This document shows positions 17,620 to 26,589 of a DNA stretch of 64,000 bases, piece by piece; within the stretch, counting starts at the first letter, position 1; every line of letters starts with the position of its first letter. The stretch comes from Amycolatopsis sp. FDAARGOS 1241 (GTDB lineage Bacteria; Actinomycetota; Actinomycetes; Mycobacteriales; Pseudonocardiaceae). The translations under genes were made by a program, and so were the position numbers. The stretch is from NCBI RefSeq assembly GCF_016889705.1, contig NZ_CP069526.1, positions 9,638,001 to 9,702,000 of the forward strand, written 5' to 3'. Below the pieces are notes generated by a model. It saw nothing but the letters and a program-made list of their open reading frames with translations, did not search any database and was not told where the DNA came from.

Positions 17620-18765
17620 TCAGCCGCCCGAATGCATGTCCTCGGCTTCGGGGACGCAGTCGTCGTCGGGGTCGTCGAGCCAGCCGTGGGGCAGCGTGAC
17701 CTTGCCCGGTGAGCCCTGCCGGCCGCGCGGGCCGGTGGCCGCCTCGGGGAACGGCGCGTCGTGGTCGAGCTGGGCGATGAGGTCGTCCAGCTGCGCCATC
17801 GACGACAGCATCGCGAAGCCGCGGCGCAGTTCGGAGCCGACGGGGAAGCCCATCAGGTACCACGCCATGTGCTTGCGGATGTCGCGCATGGCCTTGTCGT
17901 GGCCGTCGTGCTCGACGAGCAGCTCCGTGTGGCGCCGCAGCACGCGCGCGACCTCGCCGAGGTTCGGACCAGCCGGGATCTCGCGCCCCTGGAACGCCGC
18001 CTCGAGCTCCCCGAACAGCCACGGCCGCCCGAGGCAGCCACGGCCGACGACCACCCCGTCGCAGCCGGTTTCGGCGACCATGCGCAGGGCGTCGTCAGCG
18101 GAGAAGATGTCGCCGTTGCCCAGCACCGGGATGCTGGTCACGGCCTCCTTCAGCTCGGCGACCTTCGACCAGTCGGCCTGGCCGGAGTAGCGCTGCGCCG
18201 CCGTGCGCGCGTGGAGGCTGACCGCCGCCGCGCCCTCGGCCTCGGCGATCCGCCCGGCGTCGAGGAACGTGCGGTGGTCGTCGTCGATGCCCACGCGGAA
18301 CTTCACGGTGAACGGCACACCCGCTTCGGCGGCCGCCTTCGCGGATTCGCGCACGATGTCCGCGAAGAGCCGCCGCTTGAACGGCAGCGCCGCCCCGCCG
18401 CCCTTGCGCGTCACCTTCGCCACGGGACAGCCGAAGTTCGAATCGATGTGGTCCGCGAGCCCCTCGCCGACGATGATGCGCACAGCCTCGGCCATCGTCT
18501 TCGGGTCCACGCCGTACAGCTGCATCGACCTGGGCTTTTCGTTTTCGCCGAAGGTCATCATGTGCATCGTCCCGGGGTGCCGTTCGACGACGGCGCGGGC
18601 GGTGATCATCTCGCACACGTAGATGCCCGCGCCGTACTCCTGGCACAGCTGCCGGAAGGCGACGTTCGTGATTCCGGCCATCGGCGCGAGCACGACCGGT
18701 GGATCGACCTGGTAGGGGCCGATCTGCAACGCGGGCTTGCTCAAGGTGGCGGTCACGTCCTCCAT
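17620..18765 (-). CDS. dusB: tRNA-dihydrouridine synthase (DusB type)
   Basis: 381 residues from GTG/ATG at 18765. Reduces specific uridines in tRNA D-loops to dihydrouridine with FMN and NADPH. The TIM-barrel FMN domain carries APMAGITNVAFR at 27-38, the catalytic C113 in NFGCP, and GNGDI in the FMN phosphate-binding half. The helical RNA-binding C domain follows (about 265-340). Residues after about 345 are an acidic, low-complexity tail (DDPDDDC) not needed for the fold. Length is slightly above the usual 330-380. It stands alone between the DnaA-box region and the alcohol dehydrogenase. The bacterial DusB call over DusA or DusC rests on overall resemblance. Confidence 0.93.
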   Translation of the reverse strand: MEDVTATLSKPALQIGPYQVDPPVVLAPMAGITNVAFRQLCQEYGAGIYVCEMITARAVVERHPGTMHMMTFGENEKPRSMQLYGVDPKTMAEAVRIIVGEGLADHIDSNFGCPVAKVTRKGGGAALPFKRRLFADIVRESAKAAAEAGVPFTVKFRVGIDDDHRTFLDAGRIAEAEGAAAVSLHARTAAQRYSGQADWSKVAELKEAVTSIPVLGNGDIFSADDALRMVAETGCDGVVVGRGCLGRPWLFGELEAAFQGREIPAGPNLGEVARVLRRHTELLVEHDGHDKAMRDIRKHMAWYLMGFPVGSELRRGFAMLSSMAQLDDLIAQLDHDAPFPEAATGPRGRQGSPGKVTLPHGWLDDPDDDCVPEAEDMHSGG

Positions 18766-18858
18766 TGTCGCTTGTGGTGTCGATCACGTCGACTGGGGTC
18801 AGCGCGCGGCCGCGTCTTCCCCGGCCGGCTGCTCCAGCGCCGACGTCTCCGCCGGCGG

Positions 18859-19899
18859 TTACGGGGACACCACCACCTTGATCGACGTCGCCGGGTCGCG
18901 CTGGGCTTCGAAGGCCTCCCTGACGTCGGCCAGGGCGAAGCGGTGCGAGATCAGGGGCCGGACGTCCACGCGCCGGGAGACGAGCAGGTCGAAGGCCTCC
19001 TGGCAGTCGCGGGCGGTGTAGGCGAAGCTGCCGAGCAGGCGGAGTTCTTTCTGCACCAGGTCGTCGACCGGCAGGGACAACGGGTGGGCCGCGAGGGCGA
19101 TCGCGGAGATCGGAGCGGCGGCGCGGGCCAGCGAGAACGCCAGGGGCAGCACGGGCGACGCGCCGGAGCACTCGAAGACGGAGCCCACCGCACCTGAGGA
19201 GGGTTGGTAGGGCGACGCCGTGGTGCCCCGCGAGGCGAAGAGCGAAGCGCGGACGTCGCAGTCGGCCGGGTTCAGACCTTCGTGCGCGCCGGCCGCGAGC
19301 GCCGCGGCCAGGCGGCGCGGTGAGGTGTCCACCACGATCACGTCCCGCGCGCCCCGCGCGAGCAGCACCTGGACCACGCACTGGCCGATCGTCCCGAGCC
19401 CGAACACCACGATCGGCTCGTCCAGCGGCGGCTCCGCGTGCTCGACGGCCCGCACGGCCACCGACAGCGGCTCCAGAAAAGCAGCCTCTTCCAGGGGAAA
19501 ATCGGCCGGCAGCACGAACAGGTGCTGTCCGGCGACGGCGTCGCGAACCACTACCTGGTCACCGAAACCACCCGAATGGCCGGACCCGGCCGAACACAGG
19601 TTGTGCCGGCCTTCGGTGCACCGCGGGCACGAACCGCACGGCGCCGCCGGATTCACCGCGACGCGGTCGCCGACGGACACCCCGGACACCCGCGAACCCG
19701 CCGCGATCACCGTTCCGGCGTACTCGTGACCCATCGGCACGCTGGGCGCGATCCACGCGCCTTCGGTGTAGGAGTGCACATCCGAACCACAGATGCCGCA
19801 GGCCCCGACGGACACGACCACATCGGACGGTCCGCACTCCGGTGCCGCCACTTCGTCGATGGAAAGGGTTTCGATCGCCTGCCACGTGACCACCCGCAC
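18859..19899 (-). CDS. Zinc-dependent alcohol dehydrogenase (MDR superfamily)
   Basis: 346 residues from GTG 19899, chosen because GAGGAGGAAC lies just upstream; the frame itself stays open beyond it. Catalytic zinc ligands C37 (CGSD) and H58-E59 (GHEY); the four structural-zinc cysteines at 88, 91, 94 and 102 are all present. Rossmann motif GLGTIG at 167-172 followed by an acidic D at the end of the second strand, so NAD+ is likely. Resembles sorbitol/threonine dehydrogenase-type polyol dehydrogenases. It lies 17 bp downstream of a TetR gene on the same strand, so the two are probably co-transcribed and tied to the divergent MFS gene and the nearby oxidative gene block. Confidence 0.9.
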   Translation of the reverse strand: MRVVTWQAIETLSIDEVAAPECGPSDVVVSVGACGICGSDVHSYTEGAWIAPSVPMGHEYAGTVIAAGSRVSGVSVGDRVAVNPAAPCGSCPRCTEGRHNLCSAGSGHSGGFGDQVVVRDAVAGQHLFVLPADFPLEEAAFLEPLSVAVRAVEHAEPPLDEPIVVFGLGTIGQCVVQVLLARGARDVIVVDTSPRRLAAALAAGAHEGLNPADCDVRASLFASRGTTASPYQPSSGAVGSVFECSGASPVLPLAFSLARAAAPISAIALAAHPLSLPVDDLVQKELRLLGSFAYTARDCQEAFDLLVSRRVDVRPLISHRFALADVREAFEAQRDPATSIKVVVSP

Positions 19900-19916
19900 G
19901 ACGTTCCTCCTCTGTC

Positions 19917-20525
19917 CTAAGTAGAACTCCTGATCCCCCTGAGGACCATGTCCCAGAACTGGTACGCGATCTGCCGCGGCTCGAGCGAGGCATCGCTGCG
20001 GTACCACTGGTAGGCCCAGTTGCACATGCCGAACACGGCCAGTGCGCCGAGCCGCGGGTCCACCGCGCGGAACGAGCCGTCCGCGGCTCCCTGCTCGATC
20101 AGCTCGGCCACCTGCGCCTCGTATTCGTCGCGCTTGCGCCGGATGCTGTCGCGCTCGGCGGCGGGCAGTTCGCGGTGGTGCTCGAAGAACACGCGCACGT
20201 GCCCGCGGTGCGTTTGCATGAGCTCGAGGACGTCGATCATCACCTCGAGCAGCTGCTGCTCCGGCGGCAGCTGCGCCTGCCGGCGCCGCCGGTGCCGGCC
20301 CAGCAGCAGGTCGATGAACTCCTCGTGGATCGACGCGAGGATCTCCTCCTTGCTGCCGAAGTAGTGATACAGCGTGGGTTTCGCGATCCCGACCGCCTGG
20401 GCGAGGTCGTCCATCGTGGCGTTGGCGTAGCCGCTGCGGTCGAACAGCTCGGCCGCGGTCGTCACGATCTCGTGGCGGCGCTCGGTGAGCGTCAGGTGGC
20501 GCCGGCGAGGGTCCTTTGTGGGCAC
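19917..20525 (-). CDS. TetR-family transcriptional regulator
   Basis: 202 residues from GTG 20525. The helix-turn-helix is near the N terminus (ELFDRSGYANATMDDLAQAVGIAKPTLYHYFGSKEEIL, about residues 27-65, described here in parts). The C-terminal half is the helical ligand-binding and dimerisation domain (about 75-200). Divergent from an MFS transporter and upstream of a zinc alcohol dehydrogenase. A perfect 14-bp palindrome in the shared intergenic region is the likely operator. Ligand unknown; the context suggests a small organic substrate or its CoA/alcohol derivative. Confidence 0.9.
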   Translation of the reverse strand: MPTKDPRRRHLTLTERRHEIVTTAAELFDRSGYANATMDDLAQAVGIAKPTLYHYFGSKEEILASIHEEFIDLLLGRHRRRRQAQLPPEQQLLEVMIDVLELMQTHRGHVRVFFEHHRELPAAERDSIRRKRDEYEAQVAELIEQGAADGSFRAVDPRLGALAVFGMCNWAYQWYRSDASLEPRQIAYQFWDMVLRGIRSST

Positions 20526-20669
20526 GGCGAAAACGGTAGCACCACGAAACCGACCCCTCAGTTGCGAGCGTTGGGCCGCTCGGGTGACAGCCGCGGGTAC
20601 CGCGATAACCCTTGGAAATCAACGACTTCCACCCGATAACGGTCCCTTCGAGAAGTTTGCCAGTGGCGC

Positions 20670-20719
20670 TTGACACACCACGAAGCCGAGCGCAAGCTGT
20701 CTCGAACCGACTAGTCGGT
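20670..20719. promoter_or_regulatory. MFS/TetR divergent control region with TetR-type operator
   Basis: TTGACA at 20670-20675 can act as the -35 of a plus-strand promoter. ACCGACTAGTCGGT (20706-20719) is a perfect 14-bp palindrome of the kind bound by FadR/PaaR-like TetR proteins, placed where it would block initiation. The -10 element is not clear. Confidence 0.65.
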
Positions 20720-20800
20720 CGGGATCTTTTCGGCTGAGGCACCTCTTCCGCCTCCCTAACCACCACCTGCATCCGCACCCCTGTGTCCGGAGGGTCTGTC

Positions 20801-22150
20801 ATGTCGTTCCCCGCACCGGTTCCCCGCGCGAAACTGTTCACCGGAAGGCGCGGGCTCATGCTCGCGAGCATCCTGATCGTCAACTTCGTGGTCTGGCTGG
20901 ACAGCGCGAAGTTCAGCCTGCTCAACCCGTTCTGGTCCACCGACCTGCACCTGTCCCCGAGCCAGATCTCGAGCGTGACGGCGAGCTACCTGCTGGGGTA
21001 CTTCCCCCTGCTCCTGCTGGCCGGGATCCTCGCCGACCGCCTCGGCGCCAAGCAGATGCTGATCATCTGCATTTCCGGTGTCACGGTGCTCTCGGCGACG
21101 ATGGCGTTCGTCCACACCTACAACGAGATGTGGTGGCGGAACCTGATCTTCGGCGTGTTCTTCGGGTTCTCCTGGGCTCCGTCACAACGGCTCCTCTCCG
21201 TGTGGTTCCCCGGTGCGCTCGGCGCGAGGGCGACGTCGACGTGGATGAGCTCCACGCTCATCGCGGGCGTGCTCGCGCCGGCGATCGCGCTGCCGCTGGC
21301 GAACCACCTGTCCTGGCGGGACGCGTTCATCGTCGTGGCGGCGCTGGGTGTGCCGGCGCTGGTGATGCTCGTGCTGTTCACGGCCAACAAACCCGAGAAG
21401 CTGCGCGGGATCACAGCCGGCGAGATCGCGCGCATCCAGGCCGAGCACCGCGGGGTGGAGGTCCGCGAGAAGCTGAGCTTCCGCGAACTGCTGCGGGCGC
21501 TGAAGAACCGCAGCATCCTCACGATGATCATCGCGACCGCACTGGCGACCACCCCGACGTGGCTCTCGGGGCCGTGGCTTCCTTACGGGCTCATCACCCT
21601 CGACAAGGTCAACCCCGACACCGTGGCCTGGGTCAGCCCGCTCATCGCGGTGATCCCGGTCCTCTTCGGACTCGTGAACGGCACACTCGTGTCCCGGTTC
21701 TTCGGCGGCCGCACGCGGCCGTGGCTGATCCTCGGGCCGGCGTGTGGCGCTGTGGGGTTCCTGATGGGCGTGCTGCTGCACGACTCGACGTGGGTGCTGT
21801 GGGGCTTCTTCATCGGCGCCTTCGCCTTCCTCTGCGATCCGATGTTCTGGGGCACGGTCAACAGCTACTGGGCCGGCATCTCCCGCCCCGAGGTCACCGG
21901 CACGCTCAACGGCGCGTCGGCGGCCATGCAGGTCGCGGTCGGCTGGGTGATCACCGACCAGAGCGGAAAGTGGATCGACACGTCGGTGGCCGGCCGCGGC
22001 CAGCTGGACACGATCTGGCTCGTCGGCGCGATCCTGTTCGCCGTGGCGATCATCCCGGTGCTGCTGTCGAAGGAGGTGCGGGTGCACCAGGCGGTGGCGG
22101 GCAAGCTCGAACCGACGCTGCCGGCCCGGACCACCGATCCGGTGTCCTGA
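20801..22150 (+). CDS. MFS transporter (ACS/aromatic-acid:H+ symporter-like)
   Basis: 449 residues from ATG 20801, with GGAGG 7 nt upstream. Twelve predicted membrane segments in two halves; the cytoplasmic loop between segments 2 and 3 has GILADRLGAKQM, the conserved D-R-x-G motif of MFS carriers, and a long central loop follows segment 6 (about 195-235, charged). DSAKFSLLNP in segment 1 and the W-rich loops resemble the anion:cation symporter branch that takes up organic acids. Divergent from TetR and likely repressed by it. It would import or export the substrate of the neighbouring alcohol dehydrogenase/LLM/SDR genes. Confidence 0.88.
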   Translation: MSFPAPVPRAKLFTGRRGLMLASILIVNFVVWLDSAKFSLLNPFWSTDLHLSPSQISSVTASYLLGYFPLLLLAGILADRLGAKQMLIICISGVTVLSATMAFVHTYNEMWWRNLIFGVFFGFSWAPSQRLLSVWFPGALGARATSTWMSSTLIAGVLAPAIALPLANHLSWRDAFIVVAALGVPALVMLVLFTANKPEKLRGITAGEIARIQAEHRGVEVREKLSFRELLRALKNRSILTMIIATALATTPTWLSGPWLPYGLITLDKVNPDTVAWVSPLIAVIPVLFGLVNGTLVSRFFGGRTRPWLILGPACGAVGFLMGVLLHDSTWVLWGFFIGAFAFLCDPMFWGTVNSYWAGISRPEVTGTLNGASAAMQVAVGWVITDQSGKWIDTSVAGRGQLDTIWLVGAILFAVAIIPVLLSKEVRVHQAVAGKLEPTLPARTTDPVS

Positions 22151-22163
22151 ACGGAGTCCACCG

Positions 22164-22197
22164 AGGAGGGGCGTCCCCGTGAAGGGACGCCCCTCCT
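22164..22197. terminator. Bidirectional hairpin terminator
   Basis: Perfect 14-bp stem AGGAGGGGCGTCCC / GGGACGCCCCTCCT with a 6-nt loop between the convergent MFS and LLM genes; TTCGTGTT follows on the plus strand. Confidence 0.9.
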
Positions 22198-22203
22198 TCG
22201 TGT

Positions 22204-23448
22204 TCAGGCCGTGCGCACCGCGGCGGGGAAGCGTTCCGCGATCCGCTGCTGGGTGACCTTCGGCGTCCAGTGGTCCTCGAGGTCGGCCCAGATGTCGCGC
22301 AGCTTCGGGATCACCTGCGTGCCGAACAGGTCGTTGTTCATCGCCGCGACTTCCTCGGAGAGGTTGCCGACGTGCATGCACGTGATGAGCTGGCCGATCC
22401 GCAGGTCCGTCACCAGCTCGCGCACGCGCTGCTCGACGCGTTCGGGCGTACCCGCGATGATGTAGCCGAGTTCGTCGTACTCCCAGAAGGACAACTGGCC
22501 GGTCTGCGCCTTCATCCGCTCTTCGTTGGACATCGTGCGCGCCCGTGTGAGGTTGGCCTTGAGCGAGGGCAGGGAGTTGTAACCCGGCGGCGTCGCGAAC
22601 TCCAGCGCCGTCGGGTTCTGCCGGTAGAAGTACTTCACGGCATCGCCGTAGAGCCGTTCCGCCTCCGCGTCCGAGTCGGCGCAGCAGATGATCTGCGTGA
22701 ACGCCATGCGGTTCGGGTTCGTGTCGGCGCCCTGCTGCTCGGTGTAGTCCCAGAACCCCTTCACGATCGGTTCGGCGCTCTGCTTGCCGGAGAAGGACAG
22801 GTAGCCGTAGCAGTAGTTGAAGGCGTTGACCACGTCCCACGTCTCGACGCTGCCGCTGCCCGGGATCCACACGGGAATGTCGTCCTGCACCGGCCGCGGC
22901 CACGTGTTGACGTAACGCAGCTTCGTGTACTTCCCGTTGAAGGTGAACGGTTTCTCGGCGCGCCACGCCCGCGTGATGAGGTCGCGGGCCTCGTGGAAGC
23001 GGTCGCGCAGTTCGATGGGCGGTACACCGTAGGAGAAGCCGGTGTCCATCGGCGTGCCGAAGACCATGCCCGCGATGATGCGCCCGCCCGAAAGGCAGTC
23101 GAGCATCGCGATCTCCTCGGCCACGCGCACCGGTGGGTTGTACAGCGCCAGCGAGTTGCCGCACAGCGCGATCGCCGAGTTCTCCGTGGTGCCCGCCAGG
23201 ATGGCGGCGATGAGGTTGGGCGAGGGGGTCATCGCGAGTGAGGTCTGGTGGTGCTCGTTGAGGAGCAGCGAATCCCAGCCCAGCCGGTCGGCCTGCTGCA
23301 TGAGCCGCAGGTAGAGGTGGTAGTCGTCGTGGACCTGGCCGGGCTCGGCCACCGACGCCGGCGGCGTGACCCACGAGCTGTGCACGGTGGAGCCGTAGTC
23401 CTCGGGGAGCTTCGTGTAGTACTGCTGGGCGAACCAGTGGAACTTCAC
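22204..23448 (-). CDS. LLM-class flavin-dependent monooxygenase (bacterial luciferase-like)
   Basis: 414 residues from GTG 23448, with AGGAA upstream in the minus sense. TIM-barrel luciferase family: early KFHWFAQQYY, the LLNEHHQT segment near residue 60 (substrate/FMN face), LSGGRIIAGMVFG and the late IAGTPERVEQRV element that closes the barrel. These enzymes use FMNH2 or F420H2 and O2 for Baeyer-Villiger oxidation, hydroxylation or desulfonation. Last gene of a four-gene minus-strand operon with two SDRs and an alpha/beta hydrolase; an FMN reductase lies just beyond on the other strand, which favours a two-component FMNH2 enzyme. Substrate unknown. Confidence 0.88.
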   Translation of the reverse strand: MKFHWFAQQYYTKLPEDYGSTVHSSWVTPPASVAEPGQVHDDYHLYLRLMQQADRLGWDSLLLNEHHQTSLAMTPSPNLIAAILAGTTENSAIALCGNSLALYNPPVRVAEEIAMLDCLSGGRIIAGMVFGTPMDTGFSYGVPPIELRDRFHEARDLITRAWRAEKPFTFNGKYTKLRYVNTWPRPVQDDIPVWIPGSGSVETWDVVNAFNYCYGYLSFSGKQSAEPIVKGFWDYTEQQGADTNPNRMAFTQIICCADSDAEAERLYGDAVKYFYRQNPTALEFATPPGYNSLPSLKANLTRARTMSNEERMKAQTGQLSFWEYDELGYIIAGTPERVEQRVRELVTDLRIGQLITCMHVGNLSEEVAAMNNDLFGTQVIPKLRDIWADLEDHWTPKVTQQRIAERFPAAVRTA

Positions 23449-23476
23449 GGGGTTCCTGCCTTTCGAAGTCGGGGTT

Positions 23477-24238
23477 TCAGCCGGCCGCCATGGCGCCACC
23501 GTCGACGCGGTACGTCTCGCCGTTGACGAACGCCGACTCGTCGGAAGCCAGGAACAGCACCATGTTGGCGATGTCCGACGGCAGCCCGGCGCGCGGCGAA
23601 GCCGTGGTCTCGAGCGATTTGGCCGGGAGGTCGGGCACGGCGTCGAGCAGCTGCTGCGTCTGGATCACGCCGGGCGCGATCGCGTTGCAGCGGATGCCCT
23701 GCCGGCCGTGCTGCGCGGCGAGGTAGCGCGTCAGCCCGATCACGGCGGCCTTCGTGCTGCCGTACGCGGTGAGCCCGGCGCTGCCGCGCAAGCCGCCGAT
23801 CGAGGCCATGTTGACGATCGAGCCGCCGCGGCCGGCCTCGACCATGTGCGGCAGCGCGTACTTGCACGTCAGGAAGATGCTGCGCACGTTGGTGGCGAAC
23901 GCCCGGTCCCACAGCGCGATGTCGGTGTCGACCACGGTGGTGTCGCCGAACCACGCGTCGGGCCCGACGAGCGCGGCGTTGTTGTGGATGACGTCCACGC
24001 GCCCGTAGCGGTCGATCACCGCAGCCACCAGGTCCTGAATGGACTGCTGGTCCGTCGCGTCGTAGCGCACGGCGCTCGCGTCGCCGCCGAGCTCGCTCGC
24101 CACCTGCTTCGCGCCGTCTTCGTTGATGTCGGCGACCACCACGGTCGCGCCCTCGCGCGCCAGCGTGTACGCGGTTTCGCGGCCGATGCCCGCCGCGCTC
24201 CCGGTGACCAGCGCGATCTTGCCGTCTACCCTGCCCAT
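23477..24238 (-). CDS. SDR family oxidoreductase (classical)
   Basis: 253 residues from ATG 24238. TGSAAGIG cofactor loop at 12-19, NNA at 86-88, catalytic S146, Y159 and K163 (YGSTK) and the C-terminal FVNGETYRVDGG typical of FabG-like classical SDRs. An Asp at the end of strand 2 (VADI) points to NAD(H). It sits 28 bp upstream of the LLM monooxygenase and 22 bp downstream of a hydrolase, so it is part of one operon. Probably oxidises a secondary alcohol to the ketone used by the monooxygenase, or works on the released alcohol. This is inferred from context. Confidence 0.92.
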   Translation of the reverse strand: MGRVDGKIALVTGSAAGIGRETAYTLAREGATVVVADINEDGAKQVASELGGDASAVRYDATDQQSIQDLVAAVIDRYGRVDVIHNNAALVGPDAWFGDTTVVDTDIALWDRAFATNVRSIFLTCKYALPHMVEAGRGGSIVNMASIGGLRGSAGLTAYGSTKAAVIGLTRYLAAQHGRQGIRCNAIAPGVIQTQQLLDAVPDLPAKSLETTASPRAGLPSDIANMVLFLASDESAFVNGETYRVDGGAMAAG

Positions 24239-24260
24239 CTGCGGTGTCCTTTCAGGAGAC

Positions 24261-25034
24261 TCAGGAATCCAGGAACGCGGTGACCACGGACACGAACTCG
24301 TCCTCCTGCTCGACCATCGGGTAGTGGCCGGCCTCGTCGATCACGGTGACCTTCGCGTCGGGCACGAGGCGCGCGAACTCCTCGGCGTACGCGGTGGGCA
24401 CGAGCCCGTCGGACGCGCCGTTGACGACCAGCGTCGGCGCGGAGACCAGCGGCAGCCGGCGCCGCAGGCCGCGATCGGCGATCGGCCACATGAACTTCGT
24501 GGCGGAGCCGAGGTTGCGGGCGGAGAACAGGATGGCCGCGTGCGGGTCTTCGGGGTTCGCCACGAAGTTCGTCGGTTCCCGCTCCGGCGGCCCGGCGTGC
24601 CACTTCGCCGCCTTGACGTCGGCGGCGGCGCCGAACGGGTCGAGCGCCGGCTGATCGTCGAGCCACAGCCCGAACGGGTCCACGAGCACGAGCCGCCGCA
24701 CGAGCTGCGGCGCGACCGCGGCCAGCTCCGCGGCGAACATCCCGCCCAGCGAGTGCCCGACGACGTCGAGCTGGTCCAGACCCCACGACCGGACCAGCTC
24801 GCGGTGGAACAACGTCACGTCGAGCACGTCGCTGAAGTGCTCGAACCCGGTCGAGGACCCCCAGCCCGGCAGCTCGGGCGCGAGTACGCGGCGGCCTTCG
24901 GCAAGGCGCTTCAGGAACCCGGCGCCGCCGGGGTGGCGCTCATAACCGTGCAGGTACAGCAGAGGCGATCCGGTGCCGTCCTCCCAGAGGTCGACCTCGA
25001 ACCGCCCGATGTTGGCGATGTCCAGCGTTGTCAT
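24261..25034 (-). CDS. Alpha/beta fold hydrolase
   Basis: 257 residues from ATG 25034, preceded by GGAGGAGG. Nucleophile S95 in GHSLGG; the acid is probably the Asp in ASDGLVP (about residue 205) and the base the His in EAGHYPM (about 232). Oxyanion motif YLHGY at 27-31. No signal peptide, so it is cytoplasmic. In an operon with an LLM monooxygenase and two SDRs it probably hydrolyses the ester or lactone product, as in Baeyer-Villiger catabolic routes. Related meta-cleavage hydrolases (C-C bond) cannot be excluded. Confidence 0.9.
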   Translation of the reverse strand: MTTLDIANIGRFEVDLWEDGTGSPLLYLHGYERHPGGAGFLKRLAEGRRVLAPELPGWGSSTGFEHFSDVLDVTLFHRELVRSWGLDQLDVVGHSLGGMFAAELAAVAPQLVRRLVLVDPFGLWLDDQPALDPFGAAADVKAAKWHAGPPEREPTNFVANPEDPHAAILFSARNLGSATKFMWPIADRGLRRRLPLVSAPTLVVNGASDGLVPTAYAEEFARLVPDAKVTVIDEAGHYPMVEQEDEFVSVVTAFLDS

Positions 25035-25054
25035 GCGGGTACCTCCTCCATCCT

Positions 25055-25852
25055 TCAGTCGGTGAACTGGCCGCCCGCCGGGTGCAGCATCTGGCCGGTG
25101 ACGAACGAGGACTCGTCGGACGCGAGCCACAGCACCGCGTTCGCCTGCTCTTCGGGGGTGCCAAGGCGCTTCATGGGCGTGATGCTCATGGCCGAGCTGT
25201 AAGCCGCCTCGTTGTCTTCGATGCCGGCGATCATCGGCGTCGCCGTGTAGCCGGGGCCGACGGCATTCACGCGCACGCCGGTGGTGGCCAGCTCGAGGCC
25301 GAGGACCTTGGTGAGCATCCAGACGCCGGCCTTCGACGTGCAGTACGGCGCCGCGCCGGCCAGCGGGATCTTCGCCGCGCTGGAGGCGATGTTGACGATC
25401 GAACCGCCGTCGCCCTGCGCCAGCATCTGCCGCGCGAGCGCGCGGTCGGTCATCATCACGCCGAGCACGTTGACGTCCAGCACGCGCCGGAACGCCTCCG
25501 TCGGCAGGTTCACCAGGTGCGTCGCGTCGCCGCCGTCCGCGCGCACCTCGGCGTTGCTCATGCCCGCCGCCGTGGCGATGCCGGCAGCCGCGACACCGAC
25601 GTCGACCCGCCCGAACTCGCTCACCGCGGCGGCGACCAGTGCGTCGCAGTCGGCCTCGCTCGTGGTGTCGGTGCGCACGAACGTCGCCTTGCGACCCGTT
25701 TCCTCGACCAGACGGACGGTTTCGCCCGCGTCCTGCACGTCGCCGAGCACCACGTGGGCGCCCTCTCGCGCGAAGCGCACCGCGGTGGCCCGCCCGATGC
25801 CGCTCGCGCCGCCGGTGACGACGGCGATCTTGTTCTCCAGTGCCAAAACCAT
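25055..25852 (-). CDS. SDR family oxidoreductase (classical)
   Basis: 265 residues from ATG 25852. TGGASGIG at 13-20, D at the end of strand 2 (LGDV) for NAD preference, S in NIASS near 157, and Y170/K174 (YCTSK). The NNAG motif is replaced by AAAG, a minor variation. Ends QMLHPAGGQFTD, a usual SDR C terminus. First gene of the minus-strand operon SDR-hydrolase-SDR-LLM. Having two SDRs suggests that two alcohol/ketone steps flank the oxygenation. Substrate unknown. Confidence 0.91.
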   Translation of the reverse strand: MVLALENKIAVVTGGASGIGRATAVRFAREGAHVVLGDVQDAGETVRLVEETGRKATFVRTDTTSEADCDALVAAAVSEFGRVDVGVAAAGIATAAGMSNAEVRADGGDATHLVNLPTEAFRRVLDVNVLGVMMTDRALARQMLAQGDGGSIVNIASSAAKIPLAGAAPYCTSKAGVWMLTKVLGLELATTGVRVNAVGPGYTATPMIAGIEDNEAAYSSAMSITPMKRLGTPEEQANAVLWLASDESSFVTGQMLHPAGGQFTD

Positions 25853-26002
25853 GCGCTTGACTGTGACCGCCGACACGCGCGCGCGACAACGGAAGATCGT
25901 GCGCCTTGCCGCTCCTCGGCATGTGCGGATTCCCATTGCCGGTGGCCGGGGCTCGCACTGACGATGGGCAGGGCCAAGACAGCGGATGACGGGTGGTGGG
26001 TC

Positions 26003-26575
26003 GTGAAACAGCTGCACGTCGTGGGGCTCGGGGGAACCGTGCGTCCCGGGTCGTCGAGTGAACAGGCGCTGCGGGTCGCGCTGCGGCACGCGCAGGAGCT
26101 GGGGGCGAGCACGCGGGCGTTCGCCGGCGCGGAACTGGCCCGGCTGCCGATGTACGCGCCGGGCGGCGACGGGGGTGTGGTCGCGCACGAGCTCCTCGAG
26201 CACCTGCGCCGGGCCGACGGCGTGATCATCGCGTCGCCCGGGTACCACGGATCGATGTCGGGCCTGGTGAAGAACGCCCTGGACTACGTGGAGGACATGC
26301 GCGAGGACGCGTTGTCCTACCTCGCCGACCGCGCGGTCGGGCTCGTCGTGGCGGCCCACGGCTGGCAGGCGGGGGTGACGACGCTGGGCGCGTTGCGGTC
26401 GGTCGTCCACGCGCTGCGCGGCTGGGTCACGCCCTACGGCGCGGTGGTGAACTCCCTGGAAGCCCGCTTCGCCGACGGGACGTGCGACCAGCCGCGGGTC
26501 ACGCAGCAGCTGCACCTGGTGGCCGACGAGGTGGTGCGGTTCGGGAGCCTCGTCGCCGGGGCCCGGGTGGCGTGA
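26003..26575 (+). CDS. NAD(P)H-dependent FMN reductase (SsuE-like)
   Basis: About 190 residues from GTG 26003; an in-frame ATG at 25964 is an alternative start. Flavodoxin-like fold: GTVRPGSSSEQAL is the phosphate-binding loop near residue 12, and SPGYHGSMSGLVKNALDYVED (given in parts: SPGYHGSMSG, then KNALDYVE) is the signature of the NADPH-dependent FMN reductase family. The gene is divergent from the SDR-hydrolase-SDR-LLM operon, 150 bp away, and could supply FMNH2 to the LLM monooxygenase. Alternatively it is an azo- or quinone-reductase-type enzyme. Confidence 0.88.
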   Translation: MKQLHVVGLGGTVRPGSSSEQALRVALRHAQELGASTRAFAGAELARLPMYAPGGDGGVVAHELLEHLRRADGVIIASPGYHGSMSGLVKNALDYVEDMREDALSYLADRAVGLVVAAHGWQAGVTTLGALRSVVHALRGWVTPYGAVVNSLEARFADGTCDQPRVTQQLHLVADEVVRFGSLVAGARVA

Positions 26576-26589
26576 CCGGTGTTCGAGCG

